Source of the DNA: an uncultured Collinsella sp.
GTDB taxonomy: Bacteria > Actinomycetota > Coriobacteriia > Coriobacteriales > Coriobacteriaceae
NCBI GenBank assembly: GCA_900552145.1
Contig: URYW01000001.1
Span: forward strand, 67,339-131,338
Direction of reading: 5' to 3'
DNA length: 64,000 nucleotides
Both the position numbers and the translations under genes were made by a program. Position 1 is the first letter of the stretch. Every line of letters starts with the position of its first letter. The notes beneath the pieces are model-generated. The model was not told the origin of the DNA. It searched no databases and saw nothing but the letters and a program-made list of their open reading frames with translations. Shown in pieces: positions 24,153 through 32,921 of the stretch.

Positions 24153-24375
24153 GAAATAAAACCTCTCAGTTGTGGGCGCGGACACGTCCAAGTTGACCAG
24201 TATACGGTTGCGGTGCCCCCTCGTGCGCAACCCCACAAAAGCATGACTCCATTACCAGCAAGTTTGCATAACTGACACCTGTCGTGCAAAGCCGCCAAGA
24301 TTGTCCTTCCTAATCCCTAGCGAATCGCTATACTTTATTGAATCGCATTGCCATGGCGCTAAGGGAGGGCGGTCG

Positions 24376-25080
24376 GTGAGCTTTATCAATACCATTCGCG
24401 AGGACATCAAGACCGTCCAGGCGCAGGACCCCGCCGCGCAAAACGGTCTGGTCATCTTCCTTTCCTATCCCGGCCTGCACGCCAAGTGGAACCACGTGCC
24501 AGAGCACTGGCTCTGGGAGCATGGCCATCGCTCGCTCGCCCGTGTGCTCTCGCAAATCACCCGCCACATTACCGGCGTCGAGATTCATCCCGCTGCACAG
24601 ATCGGCAAGCATTTCTTTATCGACCACGCCATGGGCGTCGTCATCGGCGAGACCACCATTGTGGGTGACAACTGCGTGCTCTACCAGGGCGTCACGCTCG
24701 GCGGTACCGGCAACGAGACCGGCAAGCGCCACCCCACCCTAGGCAACAACGTCACCGTGGGCACGGGCGCCAAGGTGCTCGGCAACATCCGCATCGGCAA
24801 CAACGTCAAAATCGGCGGCAACTCGGTCGTCGTTAAGGACGTGCCCGACAACTGCACCGTCGTGGGCGTGCCGGGACGCATCATCAAGCGCAACGGCTGC
24901 CGCGTGTTCGAGGAGAGTTTCGACGCCAAGCAGCATCGCGAGTACATGCCCGATGACGCCGCCGAGCAGAGTGCCCTCAACCGCCAGGGCATCACCGAGA
25001 ATGCCCGCCGCGTCAAGGAACTCGAGCGAGAGGTGGCCGAGCTCAAAGCCCTCGTCGCCAAGCTCGTGGACGAGCGCTAG
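24376..25080 (+). CDS. cysE: Serine O-acetyltransferase
   Basis: 234-residue acetyl-CoA:serine acetyltransferase, first step of cysteine synthesis. A helical N-terminal part is followed by left-handed beta-helix hexapeptide repeats: [40 protein letters not shown] and the active-site segment [17 protein letters not shown]. The C-terminal ~40 residues form a charged helix ([18 protein letters not shown]), an extension likely to be a coiled coil. I start at the GTG at 24376: GGGAGG lies seven bases upstream, while the ATG/TTG candidates further left have none. A TATACT box occurs ~45 bases upstream. No cysK is adjacent. Confidence 0.93.
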   Translation: MSFINTIREDIKTVQAQDPAAQNGLVIFLSYPGLHAKWNHVPEHWLWEHGHRSLARVLSQITRHITGVEIHPAAQIGKHFFIDHAMGVVIGETTIVGDNCVLYQGVTLGGTGNETGKRHPTLGNNVTVGTGAKVLGNIRIGNNVKIGGNSVVVKDVPDNCTVVGVPGRIIKRNGCRVFEESFDAKQHREYMPDDAAEQSALNRQGITENARRVKELEREVAELKALVAKLVDER

Positions 25081-25107
25081 GAACGCAAGCGGCACAAAAC
25101 GACATCG

Positions 25108-25165
25108 GCATCAACGCAAGAAGGCGCGCCAGGGAATTCATCCCCGGCGCGCCTTTGCGTTGATG
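25108..25165 (+). terminator. Terminator of cysE, extended stem
   Basis: GCATCAACGCAAG-AAGGCGCGCC pairs with GGCGCGCCTTTGCGTTGATGC. A 10-bp GC core and T-rich continuation; readable from both strands. Confidence 0.7.
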
Positions 25166-25166
25166 C

Positions 25167-25197
25167 GACATGTGGGACTGTCCCTTTGTCACATTAT
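25167..25197. repeat. Family B hairpin (GACA...GGGACTGTCCC) at a stop codon
   Basis: TGTGGGACTGTCCCTTTGTC with flanking GACA/CACA. It overlaps the stop codon of the ABC gene on the minus strand. Confidence 0.7.
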
Positions 25198-27209
25198 GCG
25201 AACTGGCTCAGATAGAGGTCGGCATAAGCGCCCTCGGCTGCGAGCAGCTCCTTATGCGTGCCCTGCTCGATAATGTTGCCGTGGTCCATGACCAAGATCA
25301 GGTCGGCGTCCACGATCGTCGACAGGCGATGCGCGATCACAAAGCTCGTGCGCCCGCGCATAAGCGCGTCCATGGCACGGCCGATGGCAAGCTCGGTGCG
25401 CGTGTCCACGCTTGAGGTCGCCTCGTCCAGGATGAGAATCGCCGGGTTGTTGAGCAGCACGCGCGCAATGGTCAGCAGCTGGCGTTGGCCCTGACTAATG
25501 CTCTCGGCATCGTTAGCCACACGCGTGTCGTAGCCCTGCGGCATAGTGCGCACGAAAAAGTCGACCTGCGCGGCACGAGCGGCGGCCACGATCTCCTCGC
25601 GCGTTGCCTCGGGGCAGCCGTAGGCGATGTTTTCGGCAATCGTGCCATCGAACAGCCAGGCGTCCTGCAGCACCATGCCAAACTGCTGGCGCAGCTCGCC
25701 GCGGTCCATGCGGCTCGTGTCTACGCCGTCGAGCGTAATACGCCCGCCGTCAATCTCGTAGAAGCGCATGAGCAGGTTGATGAGCGTGGTCTTGCCCGCG
25801 CCCGTGGTTCCCACCACGGCAATCTTCTGGCCCGGCTCGGCGGTAAACGACACATCGCGCATGAGCGGCTTGTCGGGCGCATAACCAAAGCGCACATGCT
25901 CAAAGGCGACGCGGCCCTCCACGCGGCCCGGCAGCTTGGCGGCCTCGCCCGGCTGCGGATCCGCCTCCATCTCGGGTTCATCGAGCAGGTCGAACACGCG
26001 CTCCGCACTCGCCAGCGCGCTCTGCAGCGAGTTGAAGGTAAACGACAGCTGCGTCATGGGCTCGGATGCCTCGTAGATAAACTGGAAGAACGCCTGGAAC
26101 ACACCGACGGTCATGTGGCCGGCAACCAGCATGCTGCAGCCCACAATCGCAATCACGATCTGTGCCAGGCGGCCGATAAAGCGCACCGCGGGGCCGACGG
26201 CGTTAATCATAAAGTCGGCCTTGGCACTCACGCGCGCTAGCTCGCTCGAGGCCTGGTGCACCTCGGCAGAGCTCTGACGCTCGCGGTTAAACGCGCGAAT
26301 CACCAGACGGCCCGAATAGCCTTCCTCGACCGCACTCGTAATCTTGGACACCCACTCCTGGCGCTCACCGGTTACGTCATGCGTGCGACGCGAGACCACC
26401 TTGGTCACCAGCAGCGACAACGCCGTAAAGAACAAAAAGACCAGCGTAAGTGGCACGCTAAACACGAACATCACGCTCACGGCGCCCACCACGGTGCCGA
26501 TCGACACCAGAAGCTGCAGCAAGCCGCGCTGCATGCTCTCGGACATCTTGTCCAGGTCGTTGGTCGCGCGGCTGACGACCTCGCCGGGACGATGCGCGTC
26601 AAAATAGGCGAGCGGCAGACGATTGAGCTTTTGGGCGATGCGGTTACGCAGACGTAGGTTGAGGCGTTCGGCCACGCTCGACATCAAAAAGCTCTGGAGC
26701 GCGTAGAACGAGGCAGCGGCCGTCCAAATCATAAAGTAGATGAAGATGGTCCTACCGCAGTTCTCCCAGGTGATGTTGAAAGTGGTGTCGTTGGCAAACG
26801 CCACCTGAATGTGGCCCCACAGCTCATCGATCACGCGGGCGCTATATGCCGGCGCAGCGGTGTTAAAGATGGCATAGAACACAATGCTCGCGAACACGAT
26901 ATAGAAGCGCCAATGGTCGCCGGCGGCCTCGCTCCACAGGCGGCGCACCGTCGCCCAGGTATCCCGAGGCGTCTCGTCCTCGTCCTCGTCGTCCACATCG
27001 CGCATGCGCTCTGCCTCAGCGCGGGCGCGCTCGTCCTCGGCGCGCTCGTTTTCCTCGTACAGCGCCTGGCGGCGCGCCTCGCGAGCGGCCGCCGCCTTGG
27101 CGGCCTCATCCAGCTCGGGTGCTACGGCGGCCTGGTCGACCATTTTATCGGCGGCGTCCACAGCAGCGGCATCGACAAGGCCGCCTTGTTTCCTGAGCTC
27201 CTCGGCCAT
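25194..27209 (-). CDS. ABC exporter half-transporter (consensus ATP site), pair 2
   Basis: 671-residue half-transporter. The first ~85 residues are an unusual charged, Ala/Glu/Asp-rich helix ending in an acidic patch (DVDDEDEDETPRD), absent from pair 1. Six membrane helices follow, then a nucleotide-binding domain: Walker A GTTGAGKTT, Q-loop FGMVLQDAWLF, signature ISQGQRQL, Walker B ILILDEATSS with the catalytic Glu, H-loop AHRLST. The ATG at 27209 overlaps the end of the partner gene; GGGAGG inside the partner's last codons is its ribosome-binding site, so translation is coupled. Partner 27211-28947 has a degenerate site. MarR is encoded at the head of the operon, so a toxic effector may induce it. 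Confidence 0.88.
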   Translation of the reverse strand: MAEELRKQGGLVDAAAVDAADKMVDQAAVAPELDEAAKAAAAREARRQALYEENERAEDERARAEAERMRDVDDEDEDETPRDTWATVRRLWSEAAGDHWRFYIVFASIVFYAIFNTAAPAYSARVIDELWGHIQVAFANDTTFNITWENCGRTIFIYFMIWTAAASFYALQSFLMSSVAERLNLRLRNRIAQKLNRLPLAYFDAHRPGEVVSRATNDLDKMSESMQRGLLQLLVSIGTVVGAVSVMFVFSVPLTLVFLFFTALSLLVTKVVSRRTHDVTGERQEWVSKITSAVEEGYSGRLVIRAFNRERQSSAEVHQASSELARVSAKADFMINAVGPAVRFIGRLAQIVIAIVGCSMLVAGHMTVGVFQAFFQFIYEASEPMTQLSFTFNSLQSALASAERVFDLLDEPEMEADPQPGEAAKLPGRVEGRVAFEHVRFGYAPDKPLMRDVSFTAEPGQKIAVVGTTGAGKTTLINLLMRFYEIDGGRITLDGVDTSRMDRGELRQQFGMVLQDAWLFDGTIAENIAYGCPEATREEIVAAARAAQVDFFVRTMPQGYDTRVANDAESISQGQRQLLTIARVLLNNPAILILDEATSSVDTRTELAIGRAMDALMRGRTSFVIAHRLSTIVDADLILVMDHGNIIEQGTHKELLAAEGAYADLYLSQFA

Positions 27210-27210
27210 G

Positions 27211-28947
27211 CTACTCACCTCCCTTCATTTGCGATTCCGCGATGGCGCGGTACACCTCGCAGGTTTCCATAAGCTCGCCATGCGTGCCCAGACCCACAAC
27301 CTCGCCGTCCTTGAGCACGACGATCTGGTCGGCGTGCAAGATCGTCGATATGCGCTGCGCGATGATGAGCACCGCAGCGTCACGCGTCTCGTCTTGCAAC
27401 GCATGGCGCAGGGCGGCATCGGTCTTAAAGTCCAGGGCCGAGAAACTGTCATCGAAGATATATAGATCGGCATGCTTCATGAGCGCACGGGCGATGGCCA
27501 GACGCTGGCGCTGGCCGCCCGAAAAGTTCGTGCCGCCCTGCGCCACCGGGGTATCGAGCCCCTGCGGCTGATCGAGCACAAAGGTGCTCTGGGCAACCCG
27601 GAGCGCATGAAGCATGTCGGCCTCAGTCGCGTCTTCGTTGCCAAAGCGCAGATTGCTTGCTACGGTGCCCGAGAACAGCCATGCCTTTTGCGGCACATAG
27701 GCAATGCGCCCGCGAATCTCGTCTTGCGAAAGGTCGTGCAGATCAACGCCGTCCAGGCGAATGGCGCCCTTGGTGGCATCGTGGAAGCGCAGCAGGAGCT
27801 TGGCCACCGTCGATTTGCCCGAGCCCGTCGAGCCGACGATCGCGGTCGTCTGACCGCGGCGACAGGTAAAGCTCAGATTGCACAGCGTGTCCTCGTCGGC
27901 GTCGTCAAAACGAAACGACATATGATCGAACACGGCGACCGCGTCGGCTCCGTCTGCGGACTCAGGCGCCCCGTCGCCCAGCGTAGCCTTGCCGTCCACG
28001 ATGCTCGGCTCGATTTCGAGCACCTGCTGCGCACGGTTGAGGCACGCCGCGGCGCGCGGAAGCGTCAGAATCACCATCTGCGCCATCATCACAAAGAAAA
28101 GAATCAGGATCGCGTATTCCAACACGGCCGAAATGCTGCCGATTTGCATGGCGTGGACGCCCACGCGGTTGCCGCCCACCCACAGCACCGCCACCTCGGC
28201 GATGTTCATCAAAAAGAAGCTGGAGCTGTCGAGGCCCACAAACAGGTGGTTGACCTTGATGGCGTTGGCCGCGTAATCGCTAAACACCTCATCCAGGCGC
28301 TGCTCCTCGTGGCGCTCCTTGTTAAATGCGCGGATGACGCGCACGCCCACGATGTTCTCGCGCAGCACCACGTTCATGCGGTCGATAAAGCTCTGCAGGC
28401 GCATAAAAATCGGCGCGGCGTTAGCCACCGTAAAGACCGCCGCCACCAGCACGATCGCAACCACCACGCCCAGCAGCGTGCCCATGGCGGGATCGATGAA
28501 CCAAGCAAAAATGATGCCTGCCACGGCCAAGAATGGCACCGGCAACACCAGCTGAATCGTCTGAAGGACAGCTTGCTGAATCACGTTGATGTCGTTGAGC
28601 GAGCGTGTGATCATCGAACCCGTGCCAAAGCGCTCAAAGTCGCTGGCGGACAGCTCGAGCGACTTGTCGTACACGGCATTGCGGATATCGCAGGCCACGT
28701 TGGCGGCCAGGCGCGCCGAAAGATAGCAGCCCAGCACCGTGCCGCCGCTGGCCATGCCGGTCGCGATAAGCATGTACAGGCCGTTACGTAAAATATAGTC
28801 GACATCGCCCGTGGTAATACCGGTGTTGACCATGTTCGCCAGCATCGTGGGAACCAACAGCGTACCGACGTTATCTATCAGCACCGCAAACAGCGTCACC
28901 GCAATCAGACCGCGGTACGGCCTCATAAACCTCATTAAGAGTCGCAT
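27211..28947 (-). CDS. ABC exporter half-transporter (degenerate ATP site), pair 2
   Basis: 578-residue half-transporter. Six membrane helices (from residue ~14), then Walker A GSTGSGKST, Q-loop YVPQKAWLF, signature FSGGQRQR, Walker B LYIFDDSFSALDFKTDAAL and switch loop IAQRIST. The catalytic Glu is Asp and the H-loop His is Gln, as in the first gene of pair 1; LDFKTDAAL is shared with it, so the two pairs descend from a duplication of the whole pair. The start overlaps the end of the marR gene by 13 bases, showing one operon marR-ABC-ABC. The substrate is unknown. Confidence 0.88.
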   Translation of the reverse strand: MRLLMRFMRPYRGLIAVTLFAVLIDNVGTLLVPTMLANMVNTGITTGDVDYILRNGLYMLIATGMASGGTVLGCYLSARLAANVACDIRNAVYDKSLELSASDFERFGTGSMITRSLNDINVIQQAVLQTIQLVLPVPFLAVAGIIFAWFIDPAMGTLLGVVVAIVLVAAVFTVANAAPIFMRLQSFIDRMNVVLRENIVGVRVIRAFNKERHEEQRLDEVFSDYAANAIKVNHLFVGLDSSSFFLMNIAEVAVLWVGGNRVGVHAMQIGSISAVLEYAILILFFVMMAQMVILTLPRAAACLNRAQQVLEIEPSIVDGKATLGDGAPESADGADAVAVFDHMSFRFDDADEDTLCNLSFTCRRGQTTAIVGSTGSGKSTVAKLLLRFHDATKGAIRLDGVDLHDLSQDEIRGRIAYVPQKAWLFSGTVASNLRFGNEDATEADMLHALRVAQSTFVLDQPQGLDTPVAQGGTNFSGGQRQRLAIARALMKHADLYIFDDSFSALDFKTDAALRHALQDETRDAAVLIIAQRISTILHADQIVVLKDGEVVGLGTHGELMETCEVYRAIAESQMKGGE

Positions 28948-29447
28948 GTGTCCCCCTCGCCCTTATCGTCAGCCTCGTTCTCGGCGGCCACTTGCCGTTT
29001 AAATGCCTCGCACTCTTCGTTCAGAACATGGGAGAATTTACCGACCAGGCGCATGATCTCGCGCTGTTCCCACGGCTCGAGCGCTTCGAATGCCTGTTGC
29101 TCGGCTTTTTGCGCCGGTAACGCGTAGCGCTTGGCAAACCGCACGCCTTCTTCGGTCAATCGCACAACCTTGTTCTTACGACTGCCCTCGGCAAACTCCA
29201 ACGTCGCAAGCCCTCGCGCCCTAAGCGTCTTGATCGCCGAATTGATGGTCTGTTTGCTGTAGAACCATTCACTCGTCAGCCGACTCACGGCAACGCTTCC
29301 GCCCGCTGCACTCGTGTCGACGAGCATCCAGTAGGCGCAGTCCGAAAGACCGCAGGTACGCGCGAACTCCGAATAGATACGGTCAAGCCCGTTAAGCATC
29401 CGGTCGAAATCGACCAGGCTAACTGCACTATTCATCTCTCCCACCAT
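28935..29447 (-). CDS. MarR-family transcriptional regulator
   Basis: 170-residue (or 166 from the ATG at 29435) winged-helix regulator. The wing and recognition helix read SEWFYSKQTINSAIKTLRAR and GLATLEF...SRKNKVVRLTEEG, as in MarR. The C-terminal tail is acidic. The start is uncertain: GGGAG lies only two bases before the ATG at 29435, and no site precedes 29447. It heads the operon with the two ABC half-transporters, overlapping the first by 13 bases. Two copies of a direct operator-like repeat flank its -10 region, so it very likely represses its own operon until a ligand, perhaps an ABC substrate, releases it. Confidence 0.85.
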   Translation of the reverse strand: MVGEMNSAVSLVDFDRMLNGLDRIYSEFARTCGLSDCAYWMLVDTSAAGGSVAVSRLTSEWFYSKQTINSAIKTLRARGLATLEFAEGSRKNKVVRLTEEGVRFAKRYALPAQKAEQQAFEALEPWEQREIMRLVGKFSHVLNEECEAFKRQVAAENEADDKGEGDTCDS

Positions 29448-29452
29448 TCGAT

Positions 29453-29510
29453 AGTCCGAGTTTTGACCAATTTATATCTCTACATTAGTCCGAGTTTTGA
29501 CTATCGTCAA
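29453..29510 (-). promoter_or_regulatory. marR-ABC operon promoter with two operator repeats
   Basis: Minus strand: -35 TTGACG (29505-29510), 17-base spacer, -10 TAATGT (29482-29487). GTCAAAACTCGGACT occurs twice, at 29487-29501 (inside the spacer) and 29453-29467 (just after the start of transcription), 34 bases apart. Such placement would let MarR block polymerase. Confidence 0.75.
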
Positions 29511-29552
29511 TACGCTCGTTGTTTATGGTCGGCTCTACATAAGCATATCGAC

Positions 29553-29589
29553 AAAAAAGACCGCCGGCGCGGGGGCGGCGCCAGCGGTC
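29553..29589 (-). terminator. Terminator of the small gene at 29616
   Basis: Minus strand: GACCGCTGGCGCC ... GGCGCCGGCGGTC-type stem followed by TTTTTT; 27 bases past the stop. Confidence 0.85.
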
Positions 29590-29615
29590 ACGTGAAAATC
29601 GGGTTTTATTGCCTG

Positions 29616-29906
29616 TTAAGCGGCGACGGCCTCATAGACCGTAGCACCCGAGAAGCTGTCATGCAGGCTTTTGCCGGCAATCCACGGCAGCTCGACGACC
29701 TCGCAGACCGTGTTGACCAGCTCGGAGCAGTCAGTAAAGTGGCCCTTGTCGTTGAGGGCCTCGCAATCCTGAACACGCCAATAGCCATCGGTGTGCGTGA
29801 TGTAGTACTCGTGATCGTTGATCGACACGAAAGCGCGCGTCTTGGAACGCAGCAGCTTCAGAAATCCTTCGAAATCGGTCTCGACGACATCTCCAGCCTG
29901 GAACAT
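29616..29906 (-). CDS. Small soluble protein, function unknown
   Basis: 96 residues, no signal peptide or membrane helix. It starts MFQAGDVVETDFEGFLKLL, has SINDHEYYITHTDGYWRVQDCEAL, and ends HDSFSGATVYEAVAA. Aromatic and acidic residues dominate; there are two cysteines. AGGAGG stands seven bases before the ATG at 29906, an excellent ribosome-binding site, and a strong terminator follows the stop, so it is a real single-gene unit. Upstream, 29907-30200 is AT-richer; a TGATAAA/TTTATCA dyad at 29943-29980 may be regulatory. I do not recognise the family. Confidence 0.75.
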   Translation of the reverse strand: MFQAGDVVETDFEGFLKLLRSKTRAFVSINDHEYYITHTDGYWRVQDCEALNDKGHFTDCSELVNTVCEVVELPWIAGKSLHDSFSGATVYEAVAA

Positions 29907-30200
29907 GATGTTACCTCCTGGCCCGGCGCCACCACGGCGCATTGATAAACGTTGGTGCTCCTTTAGTAAAACCTTTATCAGAGGTTATGCGTTCGTCATT
30001 TAGGCAAGTGGTAAAAAACCGCAGGGTAGACGGGATAAAACGTTTAACCATCCCATTTGTTTGTCACATTCTGAAGGTACTTTTATGCAAACCTACTTTC
30101 CCAATTGGAATCTATCCTTTTGGCCGGGCAATTGACCGTCTATCGTTTAAGCCCGGCGGGTATGAACGGGGCATCTGCAACGCCACCGCAAGGAGACACC

Positions 30201-30722
30201 ATGGAGACTATCGAAGCACTCATTCACCGCCGCAGCTGCCGCAACTACAGCGATCGTCCCGTCGAGGCCGAAAAGCTTGCACGTATTATCGAAGCCGGCC
30301 AATATGCACCGAGCGGCATGGGCCGCCAGCCGGTGACGTTTGTCGCCGTCACCGACCCCGCGACCGTCGAGCGTCTCTCACAGCTCAACGCCCAGGTCAT
30401 GGGCAGCAACGGCGACCCCTTCTATGGCGCCAAGACCGTTGTTGTGGTGTTGGTTGACCGCAGCGTGCCCACACATCTGGAAGACGGCTCGCTCGCCATG
30501 GGCAACTTGCTCAACGCCGCCTATGCACTGGGTGTCGATTCGTGCTGGATTCACCGCGCGCATGAGGTCTTTGACTCGCCCGAGGGCCTGGAGCTGCTGG
30601 CCAGCTGGGGCCTGCCCGCCGACGGCAGCCTGCGCGGCGTCGGCCACTGCATTCTGGGCTATGCCGAGGACACGCTACCCGAGCCCAAACCCCGCCGCGA
30701 CAACGTGGTGTACGTCAAGTAG
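30201..30722 (+). CDS. Nitroreductase-family flavoprotein
   Basis: 173 residues, the short form of the FMN nitroreductase fold. IHRRSCRNYSDRPV binds the FMN phosphate; AGQYAPSGMGRQPVTFV and AAYALGVDSCWIHRA are family landmarks; the end (ILGYAEDTLPEPKPRRDNVV) is usual for small ferredoxin- or NAD(P)H-linked nitroreductases of anaerobes. AAGGAG five bases before the ATG at 30201 fixes the start. A single gene, unrelated in sequence to the longer nitroreductase at 6323. A family B hairpin separates it from the convergent next gene. Confidence 0.88.
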   Translation: METIEALIHRRSCRNYSDRPVEAEKLARIIEAGQYAPSGMGRQPVTFVAVTDPATVERLSQLNAQVMGSNGDPFYGAKTVVVVLVDRSVPTHLEDGSLAMGNLLNAAYALGVDSCWIHRAHEVFDSPEGLELLASWGLPADGSLRGVGHCILGYAEDTLPEPKPRRDNVVYVK

Positions 30723-30740
30723 CGCAGGAGTGTCCCAAAC

Positions 30741-30775
30741 TGCCGGCAGAAAAGGAACGTCCCCTTCTGCCGGCA
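30741..30775. repeat. Family B-like hairpin (TGCCGGCAGAA arms) beside a stop codon
   Basis: TGCCGGCAGAAAAGGAACG / CCCCTTCTGCCGGCA. It ends two bases from the stop of the minus-strand gene at 30778 and lies between convergent genes. Confidence 0.75.
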
Positions 30776-30777
30776 AG

Positions 30778-31353
30778 CTATGTTGATATTTGAGTTGTCG
30801 TCGCTTCGCTTGTCTGGGTCGTTTCGGCGTCGTCGCCTTGCTTGTCTTCGTCCTTTTGTGCATCGGCGATGGTGGAGGCCGCCGCAACGATACCGCGCTG
30901 GGGCGCGACGCCCGTCTGGGTCTGAGCGCCCTCGATAACTTCTGTGCCTGCATGCGCGAGCTCGGGCGATTTAAACACTGCGTCCAAGTTGGCGCCACCG
31001 CCGGCGTAGCCAAGCGCAGCGAGTGCGATGACGATCACTGCAACGACGACCGCGATCGGAACATAACGATGCCAACCAGCCGGATTGAGCCCGCTGCGGC
31101 GAGCCGCCCCGCGGCTGATGTAACCGAGCGTGCCGTCGTGCTTGAGCTTTGAGCCCACCACGCGCTTGCGGCCCCACAGCGACGACTCGGCCTGCATGGC
31201 CAAGCGAGCGCTTGCCGATGGATAGCCATATTTAGTGCGTTTGAACGAGCCATCAAACCCCGAGGCGTGTTTGCCCCACGTCACCGATGTCGTGCGCCGG
31301 TTAACCGGCGCGGCGCTCCGCCTTCTGCGGCTCGGTTTTGAAGTCTCAGCCAT
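30778..31353 (-). CDS. Single-pass membrane protein with basic N-terminus
   Basis: 191 residues. The N-terminal ~90 are basic (SKPSRRRRSAAPVNRR) and contain Arg/Lys/Gly-rich stretches; one membrane helix (YVPIAVVVAVIVIALAALGY) follows, then an extracytoplasmic part rich in Ala, Thr, Gln and acidic residues, ending in a Thr-rich tail. This is a type II-like topology with a disordered outer tail. The ATG at 31353 has GAGGG four bases upstream; a start at 31407 is less likely. Convergent with the nitroreductase. I do not recognise the family. Confidence 0.65.
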   Translation of the reverse strand: MAETSKPSRRRRSAAPVNRRTTSVTWGKHASGFDGSFKRTKYGYPSASARLAMQAESSLWGRKRVVGSKLKHDGTLGYISRGAARRSGLNPAGWHRYVPIAVVVAVIVIALAALGYAGGGANLDAVFKSPELAHAGTEVIEGAQTQTGVAPQRGIVAAASTIADAQKDEDKQGDDAETTQTSEATTTQIST

Positions 31354-31437
31354 TTGCCCTCGCACGCCGTAACCAAATCGAAACAATAACGCTTTGGACT
31401 GTAGCACACGCGTCGCGCGCGGTCACGGGCGCCTCGC

Positions 31438-32655
31438 TCAACGGTCGTCGTCCTTCAGCAAGCGCCACAGCGTTGTACGGCTTATGCCCAGCACCTCCGC
31501 CGCACGGGTTCGGTTGCCGTGGAGATGATCTACAACCAAATGCGCGATATCTCGCTCGGTATCGGCCAGCGGTCGCAGGATATACAGGTCACTTTCGAGT
31601 GTCGGGGCGCCAAAGGTTGCGGTCTTAATCACGTCCTCTTGGGCGAGCACTTCCTCCGCCACAGTGCGGTCCACCGTGGCCGCCCCCACCAATATATACA
31701 GTCGTTCCGAGACCTCGCGGAGCTGCAGATAATTGCGCGGCCAGCGGTAAGCATCGCGCGTCTTCGCCGCCGCGGCAGACAGCGTGGGCGCTGACGCCCC
31801 AAATGCGTCAGCGAGATATTCCAAATAGCGCGCAACCTTCTTCGACGCGGCTCCCTGCTCGGCGATTGCCGGCGCCACGCTCACCGCACAGGCGAAGCGC
31901 TCGGTCACAAAAGCGGCTTGATCACTTTCGCTGCCGCCCGGCATGTCATTCGCCGTCAGCACCACATGGCAGCGCGTCGCCAACGCGGTGTCGGCCATCG
32001 TGGAAACGAGCTCGCGAAGGCGCTGCGGACCAACCGCGTTCCAGCCCTCAATGCAAAGTGTCAGCCCCGTTTGGAACAGCGGCGATTCGGAGCTTTTGAG
32101 CACATGGCGCCAACCGCGATCGGTGAGTTCATCGAGCGCGACGGAAACAAAGGGCTGATCGGCAAAAGGACCGTCCAGATAGAGGCGCTTGGCGATCTCG
32201 ACCTGACCCGCTCCCAGCTCGCCCTCGAGCATAAGGGGCACACCGCGCGCGTAGCTCTCGGCAACCGGTGCAGCCACCGCAGCGGCACCCTCAACGCTGC
32301 CGTACGCGCTCGATTCGTAGCGGGCCTCAACTTCGTCGGCGTTGAGCCACTCGATGCCCGCATGCGCCGCGGCACCGCGCACCTCACGCGCCACGACCAC
32401 CCAAAGGCCCCCGCCCTCTTTGTCGGTGGGGCGAACGGTCAGGCTCAGGCGCGTACCCGCACGCCCCATAACAAGACGCGCGCCGTCTCCTATACGGTCG
32501 AGGCGCTCAGCGACAAAAGCCGCCACATCCCGCTCGAGCGCCGCGTCATTCATGGTCGAGATCGCGACGTCCCCACGCGCATCGATTGCCAATGCCGAGG
32601 CCCCGGCAGCAGCCAGGGCTTCGGTCAAGATGTTCAGCTTGACATCGCTATCCAT
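31438..32655 (-). CDS. Degenerate NtrC/PrpR-like regulator with Fis-type HTH
   Basis: 405 residues laid out like a sigma-54 activator: N-terminal sensory part, a central AAA+ region, and a C-terminal Fis-type helix-turn-helix (NRTRAAEVLGISRTTLWRLL). The core is degraded. Walker A reads EGELGAGQVEIAK rather than GExGTGKE; the place of the GAFTGA loop has no such motif; and the Walker B stretch TLFLDE is TLCIEGW. So it should not hydrolyse ATP or engage sigma-54 in the usual way, but may still bind DNA. The ATG at 32655 is chosen (AGGGG upstream); a longer frame to 32856 is possible. It follows the YeiH-type gene on the same strand after 266 bases. Confidence 0.75.
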   Translation of the reverse strand: MDSDVKLNILTEALAAAGASALAIDARGDVAISTMNDAALERDVAAFVAERLDRIGDGARLVMGRAGTRLSLTVRPTDKEGGGLWVVVAREVRGAAAHAGIEWLNADEVEARYESSAYGSVEGAAAVAAPVAESYARGVPLMLEGELGAGQVEIAKRLYLDGPFADQPFVSVALDELTDRGWRHVLKSSESPLFQTGLTLCIEGWNAVGPQRLRELVSTMADTALATRCHVVLTANDMPGGSESDQAAFVTERFACAVSVAPAIAEQGAASKKVARYLEYLADAFGASAPTLSAAAAKTRDAYRWPRNYLQLREVSERLYILVGAATVDRTVAEEVLAQEDVIKTATFGAPTLESDLYILRPLADTERDIAHLVVDHLHGNRTRAAEVLGISRTTLWRLLKDDDR

Positions 32656-32803
32656 TATTTGCCCCTGTCCGCAGCGACGCGCAACCGCCGACGGTCGCAC
32701 GACCGAGTGTTTCAAAATTGAACGATATTGCTCATCAAACACTATAGGGCAGAAAGCGCCGTCCTGCGAGTATAGGTGTTGCCCCGCATCGCCATCCTGG
32801 CGG

Positions 32804-32873
32804 GGCGATAAGAGCTCTTCGGGACTTATAAACCTGCGGACAAGCCATACCCGCAAGAGCTCCTATCGCTCCA
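32804..32873. repeat. Inverted repeat between YeiH-type gene and regulator
   Basis: CGATAAGAGCTC and GAGCTCCTATCG form the outer stem; just left, GCCCCGC and GCGGGGC (32780-32805) form another. These probably end transcription of the YeiH-type gene or separate it from the regulator gene. Confidence 0.5.
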
Positions 32874-32921
32874 CCGCAGGCTTGCGCTCACCGGCAGCCA
32901 GCACGCGAATAAGCTACTTCT

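Noticed and set aside
29463..29945. Plus-strand gene over 29463-29945
   Set aside because: Antisense to the small gene at 29616-29906, which has the clear ribosome-binding site and terminator; the plus-strand frame has neither.
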